Below, piece by piece: positions 6,996 through 14,907 of a DNA stretch of 18,209 nucleotides. This stretch comes from Legionella genomosp. 1 (GTDB lineage: Bacteria; Pseudomonadota; Gammaproteobacteria; Legionellales; Legionellaceae): contig CAMAYA010000006.1 of assembly GCA_945862275.1 (NCBI GenBank), positions 1 to 18,209 of the forward strand, written 5' to 3'. A program made the translations under genes and the position numbers. The notes beneath the pieces are model-generated. The model had not been told where the DNA came from, ran no database searches, and saw nothing but the letters and a program-made list of their open reading frames with translations. The first letter of the stretch is position 1, and every line of letters starts with the position of its first letter.

Positions 6996-7549
6996 AAGGG
7001 TCTCCTCGCGTGAGATGCGACTCGATTCGTCACATCAAATAATGTATACGCCAACGTGATGGTTTTCACATTGGCGGGTATTTCCGCATCTAAATGGAAT
7101 AATAACGGCATCTCCATGGCTTCATGCCCATTGAGCGTTTGTTGCGTGAAGCAAAAGCACTCTGTCTTTTTTAAGTACTTTGCTGCAATGCCGGGCGTAA
7201 CACTGGGGATGGCCTGAACCGTCATGCGATGATCGGTTTTGTTCTCTGCATAAAAAGATAATCTAGCAATTTCACCCGGATGCACCGCCAATTTATCTGT
7301 TTTTGGATAAAATGCCCAGGGCACGTTGCTGTTATTGGTCGCCACAAACTCCACAAAAATAGTCCGATCTTTCGCCACTCTTGTGGTAGCCGGATTAAAT
7401 GCAATCGCCTCTGCATTGGTTTTTCCATTTATGCCTAGAGCCTTGCAAAGGCTATTATAAATAGGCACCAAAGCAAATCCAAACGCGAACATTCCCAAAA
7501 CCAGTACCGCGAGTATCGCCACCAACTTCACATGACTTTTCAAAATCAT
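6992..7549 (-). CDS. ctaG: Cytochrome c oxidase assembly protein CtaG/Cox11
   Basis: A copper chaperone that inserts CuB into subunit I. The 185-residue protein has one N-terminal membrane anchor (about residues 8-30) followed by the conserved PIYNSLCKALGINGKT (Cys35), then a periplasmic beta domain with the copper-binding CFCF motif (Cys131 and Cys133) in TECFCF. The end has the usual LAYTLFDVTN. The chosen start at 7549 begins MILKSHVKLV; the frame is open further upstream to 7642, but that part lies within coxA and lacks homology. The gap to the coxA stop is eight bases. Confidence 0.93.
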   Translation of the reverse strand: MILKSHVKLVAILAVLVLGMFAFGFALVPIYNSLCKALGINGKTNAEAIAFNPATTRVAKDRTIFVEFVATNNSNVPWAFYPKTDKLAVHPGEIARLSFYAENKTDHRMTVQAIPSVTPGIAAKYLKKTECFCFTQQTLNGHEAMEMPLLFHLDAEIPANVKTITLAYTLFDVTNRVASHARRPL

Positions 7550-7557
7550 CGGCTCAC

Positions 7558-9159
7558 TTATTGAATCACGGGCGGTGTGGTAAAGCTGTGGTAAGGCGGC
7601 GGCGAGGACAGCGTCCACTCCAGGCCATGCGCGCCTTCCCAAACCTGATTCGTCGCTTTTTTACCGTGTCGTATGGTCCGAATCACATTGTACAAAAATA
7701 ACAATTGCGACAGGCCAAATACAAAGGCGCCAATGGATGCGATCATATTGAAATTAGTAAATTGCAATGCATAATCGGGTATCCGACGAGGCATACCAGC
7801 TAGTCCAAGAAAATGCATAGGGAAAAACGTGATGTTCACCGATATAACGGACAACCAGAAATGCCATTTGCCCAAGCATTCGTTATACATGTGCCCAGTC
7901 CATTTTGGGAGCCAATAGTAGGTGGCCGAAAAAAGCGCAAAAATAACGCCCGGCACCAAAACATAATGGAAATGCCCCACCACAAAATAGGTGTCCTGGT
8001 ATTGATAATCCGCAGGCACCAGGGCCAACATCAACCCGGTAAACCCACCAATCGTGAATAAAAACACAAAGGCTACTGCAAACAGCATCGGTGTTTCAAA
8101 GGTCATTGACCCTTTAAACATGGTGCTAACCCAGTTAAACACTTTAATCCCTGTGGGCACTGAAATCAGCATGGTGGTGTACATGAAAAACAGCTCAGCG
8201 CCCAAAGGAACGCCTGTGGTGAACATATGATGCACCCACACCACAAAGGACAAAAAGGCGATGCTCATGGTGGCATAAACCATGAAATGATACCCAAACA
8301 ACGGCTTTCGGCTAAATGTCGGGATCACTTCAGAAATCACCCCAAATGCAGGCAATACCAAGACATACACTTCAGGATGGCCAAAGAACCAAAAAATATG
8401 CTGAAATAAAACAGGGTCCCCGCCGCCGGCTGCTTCAAAAAAACTGGTACCAAAATGCCTATCAGCCAGCATCATGGTCACAGCACCTGCCAATACTGGC
8501 ATGATAGCTATCAGTAAGAAGGCAGTAATCAACCAGGTCCAGACAAACATGGGCATTTTCATCATGGTCATGCCGGGAGCCCGCATATTAAGAATGGTGG
8601 CAATGATGTTAATCGATCCCATAATGGATGATAACCCCATCATATGAATAGAAAAAATCATGAAATCCGTGCTAGGTGGGGCATACTTTGTCGACAGAGG
8701 CACATACATGGTCCAACCAAAATTAGGACCACCGCCGGCATGAAACATCGTTGAGCCGAGCAAGACAAACGCAAACGGCAACAACCAAAAACTCCAATTG
8801 TTCAACCGAGGCAAGGCCATGTCTGGCGCGCCAATCATCAGCGGAAGTTGCCAATTCGCCATGCCGGTGAACGCCGGCATCACGACACCAAATAGCATAA
8901 TAAGACCATGCAAGGTCGTCATCTGATTAAAAAAATTGGGATCAATAAACCGGTTTCCAGGCTGGAACAATTCCGCGCGAATCACCAATGCCATTCCACC
9001 TGCAACAAAAAAACTCACCAACGCCAGGCATAAATAGAGTGTGCCAATGTCTTTGTGATTGGTGGTAAACAGCCATCGCTTCATAAACCCGATGATGCCA
9101 CGGCCTTGTTCAGGCCCATGGTCATCGTTTTCTGCTGTATGGGTTAATGCTTGACTCAT
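7558..9159 (-). CDS. coxA: Cytochrome c oxidase subunit I
   Basis: The catalytic haem-copper subunit, 533 residues with 12 predicted helices. All metal ligands are visible: His84 and His398 for haem a, His396 for haem a3, and His261, His310 and His311 for CuB, with Tyr265 in HPEVY for the His-Tyr crosslink. Glu263 of HPEVY and Asp113 mark the D-channel and Lys339 (TGIKVFNW) the K-channel, so this is an A1-type proton-pumping oxidase. The start ATG overlaps the coxB stop by four bases (ATGA). The C-terminus ends just before ctaG. It works in the inner membrane as terminal aerobic oxidase. Confidence 0.97.
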   Translation of the reverse strand: MSQALTHTAENDDHGPEQGRGIIGFMKRWLFTTNHKDIGTLYLCLALVSFFVAGGMALVIRAELFQPGNRFIDPNFFNQMTTLHGLIMLFGVVMPAFTGMANWQLPLMIGAPDMALPRLNNWSFWLLPFAFVLLGSTMFHAGGGPNFGWTMYVPLSTKYAPPSTDFMIFSIHMMGLSSIMGSINIIATILNMRAPGMTMMKMPMFVWTWLITAFLLIAIMPVLAGAVTMMLADRHFGTSFFEAAGGGDPVLFQHIFWFFGHPEVYVLVLPAFGVISEVIPTFSRKPLFGYHFMVYATMSIAFLSFVVWVHHMFTTGVPLGAELFFMYTTMLISVPTGIKVFNWVSTMFKGSMTFETPMLFAVAFVFLFTIGGFTGLMLALVPADYQYQDTYFVVGHFHYVLVPGVIFALFSATYYWLPKWTGHMYNECLGKWHFWLSVISVNITFFPMHFLGLAGMPRRIPDYALQFTNFNMIASIGAFVFGLSQLLFLYNVIRTIRHGKKATNQVWEGAHGLEWTLSSPPPYHSFTTPPVIQ

Positions 9160-10382
9160 CGTAAACCTCCAGACTGAGCTTTTTGAACCATTGTAGGGGG
9201 ATGGATGCCTTCTTGACGAATCGTGTCAACATCCGCTGGCTGAATGATATCGCCCGTGTTATTTCCCCAGGCATTGCGCTCATAGGTTGTAATCGCCGCA
9301 ATGTCTTCGTCACTCAATTGATCGCTATAAGCCTGCATTGCAGTGCCTGGCACGCCCTGCAGAATGAGATCCACATGCCTAGAAACAGGCCTGCCCACGG
9401 ATATCGAACTGCCTCTTAAGGCTGGAAACATAGGTGGAATACCTTTCCCATCTTCCCCATGGCATGCCGCGCAAACCTCAAGGTATTTTCCTTTCCCGCG
9501 GCTCATTAATTCAGCGCGCGTTAGGTCAGGTTGAACGGGAAGAGGGCTTGTCAACTGAACCAACTCACCAGCGGCGTTTGTTCCTTCTAAGACAGGCTGC
9601 GCTGCAACCCATTTATTAAAGTCAGCTTGGCTCACTGCTTGCACCACAATGGGCATAAACCCATGGTTAATCCCACACAATTCAGCACACTGTCCCCGAT
9701 AAAAGCCAGGCGTTTGTATGCGAGCCCACGCTTCATGCATAAAACCAGGAATTGCATCTCGCTTCACGCCTAATTCAGGAACCCACCAAGAATGAATGAC
9801 ATCCGTCGATGTGACTAAAAACCGAATTTTCTTGTTCACGGGCAACACCAATGGCTTGTCCACATCCAATAAATACCATTCCCCTTTGGGGACCTGATTA
9901 TGAATTTCTGCGTAAGGGGTTGATAAGCGGCTGTAAAAACGAATGCCTTGGTCTAAATATTGGTATTGCCATTTCCATTGCGACCCGACTACTTTAATCG
10001 TAATATCCGATTCAGCGCTATTTTCCATGCGCATTAATACTTTTGTTGCAGGCACCGCAAGACCCACTAAAATGAGGAAGGGAATCACAGACCAAACGAT
10101 TTCTAAATGCAAGTTGTCATGAAACGACGCGGCTTGGTATCCCTTCGATTTACGATGATACACGAGAGAATAAAACATCACACCAAACACAACGACACCA
10201 ATCAGCGCGCAAATATAAATGGCAATCATGTGCAAATGATAGATATCTTGACTGATTGGGGTAACCCCTTTGTACATATTCATCTGCCACGGATCAGCGC
10301 CCACTGCGGCAATTGCTGATTGTGTAGTCGCTAACGCACAGAGCAAGCCTAATATTCTGTAAACGTTTAACCGATTTAGCAT
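9156..10382 (-). CDS. coxB: Cytochrome c oxidase subunit II with fused cytochrome c domain (caa3 type)
   Basis: A 408-residue protein: signal peptide (about 1-26), two membrane helices (about 48-73 and 92-112), a cupredoxin domain with the CuA ligands His197, Cys232, Glu234, Cys236, His240 and Met243, then a C-terminal class I cytochrome c with CAACH (304-308) and axial Met349. The fused haem domain marks a caa3-type oxidase that passes electrons from a soluble cytochrome through its own haem to CuA. I chose the ATG at 10382 because AGAGGA sits at proper spacing; the open frame begins at 10409 and an ATG at 10388 is too close to that site. It follows the cytochrome c gene by 20 bases. Confidence 0.95.
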   Translation of the reverse strand: MLNRLNVYRILGLLCALATTQSAIAAVGADPWQMNMYKGVTPISQDIYHLHMIAIYICALIGVVVFGVMFYSLVYHRKSKGYQAASFHDNLHLEIVWSVIPFLILVGLAVPATKVLMRMENSAESDITIKVVGSQWKWQYQYLDQGIRFYSRLSTPYAEIHNQVPKGEWYLLDVDKPLVLPVNKKIRFLVTSTDVIHSWWVPELGVKRDAIPGFMHEAWARIQTPGFYRGQCAELCGINHGFMPIVVQAVSQADFNKWVAAQPVLEGTNAAGELVQLTSPLPVQPDLTRAELMSRGKGKYLEVCAACHGEDGKGIPPMFPALRGSSISVGRPVSRHVDLILQGVPGTAMQAYSDQLSDEDIAAITTYERNAWGNNTGDIIQPADVDTIRQEGIHPPTMVQKAQSGGLR

Positions 10383-10402
10383 CCCCATTCCTCTTCTTAA
10401 GT

Positions 10403-11905
10403 TTACCACAATGAATAATTGCCACTCGTTTTAGACTGGCTCACAATATATTTAATGGCGGCCATGATATCACCGGTCGTGCAGTCCTTGCAGCCCCCGT
10501 TGACGGGATGATTCTGTCCTTTGATCGTGTGTTCAACCAATACGTCAATGTTTTTCGCAATCAACGGATTCCAGACCGCTTTATCCCCTATTTTGGGCGC
10601 GCCAGACTTTCCGTCCGTATGGCAAACACTGCAACGTTCGTTGTAAATATCTTTGCCGCTCATAGGAACCTTTTTAGCAGGACCGGCGGCTAAATCAAGT
10701 CGTTGAGAACGCGTCAACGAATGATCCAAAATATAATCGACAGCGGCCATGACATCGTTATCAGAGCAAGTCACGCAAGCCCCTTTGATGGGCATGCTAT
10801 TGTACCCGTTGATGGCGCGGCGATAAAGCTCATTCAATCCGCTGGTTTTAAGACGCAGAGCCCAATTTGAACCATTACCAATGCGAGGCGCTGTCATTTC
10901 TCCATTTTGATGGCATAAAATACACGCGCTGAGGTACACTTTTTTGCCACGGCTTAATGTTGGGGCAGCATCTGAACCGGGTAGATGAATAGGGTCTTCA
11001 CTCACAACTGTTTTTAAATACGTCGCAATGGCCAATCGATCCGACTCGTCTAAATATTTTAAACTATTCTGATTTACTTCAGCCATAGGGCCGACAACAG
11101 GACCTGCGTTGTGAAGCAACTCGTTATGAATAAACACATCTGCAATCTCAGCGCTGGACGCCGTTTCTAGGCCTTTTTTAGTAATATTAGGCGCCCAGTA
11201 TCCATCAATAAACGTGCCTGTTAAGTAAAACCGATTTTGGGGCGCGCCTAATGAATTTAACGGCGTATGACACATGCTGCAGTGACCCAACCCGTCGACG
11301 ATATATTTGCCGCGATTCCAGGTAGCGGTTTCCTTGTTGTTATATTCAAAGAAATGATTGGGGTAGAAGAACAGCAAATTCCAACCAAACAAGGTAGAAC
11401 GCGCACCGGGTACACCAAACGGGAACGGCAATGGTTTGTTTTCCTGCTCGATGGCCGGAATACTCATAAAATACGCGTACATGTCACGCAAATCATCTTC
11501 AGACGCATTGGCAAAATAAAGGTAGGGAAACACAGGAAAATAGTTGCGACCCTTTGGATCGGTACCATGCTTTAATGCGCGAACAAAATCCGCTTCAGTC
11601 CATGTGCCTATGCCCGTTTTTTTATCGGGCGTGATATTCGGGCTATAAAATGTTCCAAAAGGTGTGGCAATGGACAAGCCACCTGCATAAACCGCTGCTC
11701 CCTCGGATACATTCGTGTGGCAGGCAATGCAATCGCCCATCTTTGCTAAATACTCGCCTCGGCTGATTTGCTCTTTTGAGTGAAGAGAGCTTGGCGTCGT
11801 GGGAGGATATATTGGATAGTCATCTGCACAGGCAGGCAGGCTAATCAGCAAGATTGCCGCAAGAAGAAATGGAGCCATAGTATTGCATTTTAACAAAGAG
11901 CCCAC
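10403..11905 (-). CDS. Tetraheme c-type cytochrome, first gene of the cox operon
   Basis: A 500-residue exported protein with four CXXCH sites (59-63, 209-213, 328-332, 425-429). The first half resembles the cytochrome subunits of alcohol-dehydrogenase-like systems (GEYLAKMGDCIACHT, SPNITPD repeated, GPMAEVN). The second half is two cytochrome c5-like modules, each with its extra CxxC pair (377-380 and 472-475). The first c5 module keeps the axial Met (NSMPIKG); the second has His at that place (QNHPVNG). It probably feeds electrons to the caa3 oxidase encoded next. The N-terminus is a signal peptide ending LPACA before DD, which could also act as a lipobox. I prefer GTG at 11905, behind AAGGAGG; ATG at 11941 or 11878 are alternatives. 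Confidence 0.88.
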   Translation of the reverse strand: MGSLLKCNTMAPFLLAAILLISLPACADDYPIYPPTTPSSLHSKEQISRGEYLAKMGDCIACHTNVSEGAAVYAGGLSIATPFGTFYSPNITPDKKTGIGTWTEADFVRALKHGTDPKGRNYFPVFPYLYFANASEDDLRDMYAYFMSIPAIEQENKPLPFPFGVPGARSTLFGWNLLFFYPNHFFEYNNKETATWNRGKYIVDGLGHCSMCHTPLNSLGAPQNRFYLTGTFIDGYWAPNITKKGLETASSAEIADVFIHNELLHNAGPVVGPMAEVNQNSLKYLDESDRLAIATYLKTVVSEDPIHLPGSDAAPTLSRGKKVYLSACILCHQNGEMTAPRIGNGSNWALRLKTSGLNELYRRAINGYNSMPIKGACVTCSDNDVMAAVDYILDHSLTRSQRLDLAAGPAKKVPMSGKDIYNERCSVCHTDGKSGAPKIGDKAVWNPLIAKNIDVLVEHTIKGQNHPVNGGCKDCTTGDIMAAIKYIVSQSKTSGNYSLW

Positions 11906-11968
11906 GCTCCCTCCTTCAACTGACTTGAGAATACATGCCATTTGGCGTGAATAATAAAATAATCGAGC

Positions 11969-11997
11969 ATTTTATACCTGCGCCCCCCTAAGTTCAA
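11969..11997 (-). promoter_or_regulatory. Predicted promoter of the cytochrome/cox operon
   Basis: On the minus strand TTGAAC (11992-11997) precedes TATAAAAT (11969-11976). The spacing is 15 bp to TATAAA or 17 bp to TAAAAT. A run of six G lies in the spacer. This is the only good promoter-like element before the cytochrome gene, and the five following genes are too tightly packed to need another. Confidence 0.5.
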
Positions 11998-12022
11998 TTG
12001 ATTTTAAATTTAGCTCGACCAC

Positions 12023-12031
12023 TGGTATGAT
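12023..12031 (+). promoter_or_regulatory. Extended -10 promoter of the cystathionine beta-synthase gene
   Basis: TGGTATGAT (12023-12031) is an extended -10 element (TG, one base, TATGAT) 32 bases upstream of the start codon. There is no good -35 at 16-18 bp; TTGATT (11998-12003) is 22 bp away, too far for standard spacing. Confidence 0.45.
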
Positions 12032-12063
12032 GAAAACTTGAGTTTACATGTTTAAGGACAACC

Positions 12064-13011
12064 ATGATCTATTCAACTATTCTAGATACCATTGGCCATA
12101 CGCCCGTTGTAAGAATCAACCGAATGGGCGCGGATCTGGCCTGTGAGTTGTATGTCAAATGCGAATTTCTCAATCCTGGCGGGTCGGTAAAAGATAGAAT
12201 CGGCTATGAAATGGTCAAAAATGCTGCGCGTGATGGGCGCATCAAACCAGGCGACACGTTGATTGAGCCCACGTCTGGCAATACAGGCATTGGCATTGCC
12301 CTGGCTGGAGCCGTGCTGGGCTTCAAGGTCATCATCACCATGCCCAATAAAATGAGTCAAGAAAAACAAGTGGTGTTAGAGCGGTTAGGTGCTACTATTT
12401 ACCGCACGCCATCTGAGGCCGCATCACACGATCCCGACAGCCATATTTCGTTAGCCAAAAAGTTGCAAAAAGAGATCCCCCATTCCCATATCCTGGATCA
12501 ATATGCGAACCCCGATAACCCCAACGCACATTACCGAGGCACTGCTCAAGAAATCATTGACGATTTTGGTGACAATTTACACATGGTCGTTGCGAGTGTA
12601 GGTACAGGCGGCACGATCACGGGCATTGCCAAACGACTGAAAGAGCACAACCCACGTATTCAAATCATAGGCGTTGATCCCATTGGTTCCATTTTAGGCG
12701 GAGGTGATGAGATTAAACCCTACCAGGTAGAGGGTATTGGCTATGATTTTTTTCCAGATGTACTGGACAACCGCTTGATTGATGCCTACATCAAGTCCAA
12801 TGACGCCGATTCATTTCACACCGCAAGGCAACTGATTCATGATGAAGGACTACTCGTTGGCGGCTCAAGCGGGGCCGCGATGTGGTGCGCACTACAAGCT
12901 GCAAAAACATTGCGTCAAGGGCAAAAATGTTTGGTCATTTTGCCCGACTCGATTCGCAATTACATGTCTAAATTTGCAAGCGATGACTGGATGCACCAGC
13001 AAGGCATGTGA
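12064..13011 (+). CDS. Cystathionine beta-synthase, short form
   Basis: A PLP enzyme of fold type II, 315 residues. It carries the PLP lysine Lys43 in GGSVKDRI, the substrate loop TSGNTG (70-75) and the phosphate-binding GTGGTITG (180-187). It reads closer to the catalytic core of eukaryotic cystathionine beta-synthase than to E. coli CysK or CysM, with VKCEFLNPGGSVKDR, ILDQYANPDNPNAHY, EGIGYDF and VILPDSIRNYMSKF. The regulatory CBS pair and haem segment of the animal enzyme are absent. Expected role: condensing homocysteine and serine to cystathionine; cysteine synthase activity is possible. AAGGA lies five bases before the ATG. No cystathionine gamma-lyase gene follows; the next gene is convergent, one base away. 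Confidence 0.88.
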   Translation: MIYSTILDTIGHTPVVRINRMGADLACELYVKCEFLNPGGSVKDRIGYEMVKNAARDGRIKPGDTLIEPTSGNTGIGIALAGAVLGFKVIITMPNKMSQEKQVVLERLGATIYRTPSEAASHDPDSHISLAKKLQKEIPHSHILDQYANPDNPNAHYRGTAQEIIDDFGDNLHMVVASVGTGGTITGIAKRLKEHNPRIQIIGVDPIGSILGGGDEIKPYQVEGIGYDFFPDVLDNRLIDAYIKSNDADSFHTARQLIHDEGLLVGGSSGAAMWCALQAAKTLRQGQKCLVILPDSIRNYMSKFASDDWMHQQGM

Positions 13012-13012
13012 G

Positions 13013-14065
13013 CTAGAATGAGGACGAGCGGCTGTTCGCCTCTACGGCTGGTTGATTGTCTTTGTAAATCACGTCAGGGCTCATATGACCGATACTAATG
13101 GCCCGCGCTATTGCGTGCACCAGCTCATTCACCACGTATTCATCGTGGCAACTGTGGCCGCGGGGGTTTCCCGATTCGATTCCAGCTAAACGTGCCCGTC
13201 CTTGCAAATAGTCGCTCGTTTGCTTTCCATTCACGTAAATTGAAAGTAAATCATCCTTGTTCAGCCCACCTTGTTTGGAACCCAGTAACACTTGAGCCTC
13301 TAGCTTCTCACGGATAGATTCAAATTTATCCTTCATTCGTTTCTGATCTTCCGCAATCATCGCCAAAATATCAGGCAACTTGCGATCAAACGCCAGGTCA
13401 TCTTTCGAGGGCATTATTGACTGAACCGGGGTTGGACGTGTTTGTGGGCTTGGCCCACGCAAATAAGGCACATAATGGCCTTTTTCAAGCTTGATTAATA
13501 CGCTTGGGCAAATGGAGTCAACATTATACTGAAACTGATACGGCAATGATTTGGACCCGTCAACCACTTGAACCGTGATGGGCAAATGCAATGCATTGGA
13601 TAGCGCGGAAAGGCTGCTTTCATCTATCCAGGTCGTCATCTTTCGCATCATGGCGGGTGATGTGCCTTCATCTTCGCCCAAAAACGCCCCCGGATACTCA
13701 TCTGGATTGGTGCACAACTCATCGACTGCGATTTGTCGCAAGGTGTACGCCATCTCTACAATCAATTGATGGTACGGCACACGCTTCTTTAGTTGCTGCA
13801 AACGTTGCGTTGGAGTCAAAACCGAAGTTTGATGCGCATGGGTTGGGAACAATACGTCGAACCGCGTTAAGAGCAATTGAAGCAAAGCATCGCGACCTTT
13901 TGTCAATGCAGGCGTGGAATACAATTCAATTAACCCCGCTGCAATAGCCCTAAAACCACAATCACCTGTTCCACCCACATCAACGAATGCACCTGACTTT
14001 TGGTCGGTTGAAGGCTTATCCGAAGCGCCCATGGTACGGATAAAAAAATTTTGTTTGAATGACAT
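13013..14065 (-). CDS. OTU-domain cysteine protease, candidate translocated deubiquitinase
   Basis: A 350-residue soluble protein with an OTU fold. The Cys-loop reads GGTGDCGFRAIAAGL with the predicted nucleophile Cys36; helix LRQIAVDEL and NPDEY (about 109-124), then TWIDESSLSALSNALHLPITV (145-165) match the family core, and the catalytic His is His197 in KGHYVPY. OTU enzymes cut ubiquitin chains in eukaryotes; Legionella and relatives deliver several into host cells. The usual Asp of DGNC is Thr33, and no acid follows two residues after His197, so the third triad member is unclear. About 70 residues separate Cys36 from the LR helix, far more than usual, suggesting an inserted helical lobe. 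The last 130 residues include a charged helix (about 226-260) and a Ser-rich end. The start at 14065 has GGGAG upstream. No signal peptide or membrane segment. Confidence 0.82.
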   Translation of the reverse strand: MSFKQNFFIRTMGASDKPSTDQKSGAFVDVGGTGDCGFRAIAAGLIELYSTPALTKGRDALLQLLLTRFDVLFPTHAHQTSVLTPTQRLQQLKKRVPYHQLIVEMAYTLRQIAVDELCTNPDEYPGAFLGEDEGTSPAMMRKMTTWIDESSLSALSNALHLPITVQVVDGSKSLPYQFQYNVDSICPSVLIKLEKGHYVPYLRGPSPQTRPTPVQSIMPSKDDLAFDRKLPDILAMIAEDQKRMKDKFESIREKLEAQVLLGSKQGGLNKDDLLSIYVNGKQTSDYLQGRARLAGIESGNPRGHSCHDEYVVNELVHAIARAISIGHMSPDVIYKDNQPAVEANSRSSSF

Positions 14066-14111
14066 ACAGCTCTCCCGAATGGTATCTCTCATGCTATGCT
14101 ACAGATTAGTG

Positions 14112-14128
14112 ATTAAGGCGATATTAAC
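14112..14128 (-). promoter_or_regulatory. PmrA-box-like tandem repeat upstream of the OTU gene
   Basis: Read on the minus strand: GTTAAT, five bases, CTTAAT, giving the 11-bp period of PmrA boxes (YTTAAK N5 YTTAAK) with one mismatch. It also resembles the Legionella form cTTAATatT. It lies 47 bases before the OTU start, and a weak -10 (TAGCAT, 14096-14101) follows, so the box would cover the -35 position. PmrA activates many Icm/Dot effector genes in Legionella and Coxiella; applying that here is inference. Confidence 0.5.
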
Positions 14129-14135
14129 ATCGTAC

Positions 14136-14151
14136 TTACAGTATACTGTAA
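14136..14151. promoter_or_regulatory. Perfect 16-bp palindrome between the divergent OTU and methyltransferase genes
   Basis: TTACAGTATACTGTAA is its own reverse complement. Its centre supplies a TATACT -10-like box on each strand (14142-14147 on +, 14140-14145 on -), although neither has a good -35. It sits 24 bases before the methyltransferase start and 8 bases beyond the PmrA-like box, so a bound dimer could affect both genes. It is not a LexA site: the ACAG and CTGT halves are in the wrong order. Confidence 0.55.
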
Positions 14152-14174
14152 ATATTAAAATCCGCGAGGCATAA

Positions 14175-14879
14175 TTGCGAACAATTTGGGTTGTGTTAGT
14201 CTTTTTTGCTGCCTTGGTGACGTTGTGCTTTCCTCGGTGGCTCCGCACACTCGAGGTGTATCGCTGGCGCCGTGCCCTGGCGCTTGACAAACATCACTCC
14301 GTTTACTTGCAATTATTTGCACCAATCAATGGTTTTTCTCTGTCCCGGGACGCCCGTAAAACGCATGACGCATTAGAGTATGTGTATGGGGAGATTGATT
14401 TTTTCTCATTTATTGCTCTGTTGTCGCTAACCAGGCCGAACAACAATACGATATTTTATGATTTAGGCAGCGGTACGGGCAAAGCAGTCCTGGCCTGTGC
14501 CATGGTATTTAATGTTAAAGAAAGTCATGGGATTGAACGCTTTCCCTCTCTTCATCATGCGGCAATGGGTCAACGAGAAGCATTGGCCTTGCTGCCTCAT
14601 TACGCGATAATTGCTAAAAAAATTTACTTTTTAAATGACGATTTTTTCAACTCAAACCTCAGCCGGGCAACCCTAATATTCATCAATGCCACTGGTTTTT
14701 TTGGACAAAGGTGGGCTGATATTAGCCTGATAATTGAGCAATCAACGCAATGCGAGACTGTCATCACCACCAGTAAAGCGTTGCAATCCAAGGCGTTTTC
14801 CATTGCAAAAATCACCACCGTACAAATGAGTTGGGGTGCGGTCAAAGCATATATTCAGGAGCGATTGCAAGGCGCATAA
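14175..14879 (+). CDS. DOT1-like SAM-dependent methyltransferase with N-terminal membrane anchor
   Basis: A 234-residue protein: one hydrophobic helix (about 3-20), a basic linker, then a class I methyltransferase domain. The DOT1 hallmarks appear in order: YGE (71-73), DLGSGTGKAV (96-105), the acidic ligand Glu121 in GIER, NDDFF (154-158), Asn171 in IFIN, TTSK (198-201) and MSWGAVKAY with Trp220 and Tyr226. DOT1 enzymes methylate lysine in histone H3 of eukaryotes; bacterial relatives are mostly uncharacterised. Basic residues after the helix predict that the enzyme domain faces the bacterial cytoplasm, which argues for an internal target rather than secretion. The start is TTG at 14175 with GAGG five bases upstream; the helix would be lost with any later start. 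It diverges from the OTU gene. Confidence 0.75.
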   Translation: MRTIWVVLVFFAALVTLCFPRWLRTLEVYRWRRALALDKHHSVYLQLFAPINGFSLSRDARKTHDALEYVYGEIDFFSFIALLSLTRPNNNTIFYDLGSGTGKAVLACAMVFNVKESHGIERFPSLHHAAMGQREALALLPHYAIIAKKIYFLNDDFFNSNLSRATLIFINATGFFGQRWADISLIIEQSTQCETVITTSKALQSKAFSIAKITTVQMSWGAVKAYIQERLQGA

Positions 14880-14907
14880 AAAATCATCGCTCGTATTGAA
14901 TCATTTC

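Noticed and set aside
14136..14151. LexA (SOS) box
   Set aside because: The palindrome has ACAG on the left and CTGT on the right, the reverse of the LexA consensus.
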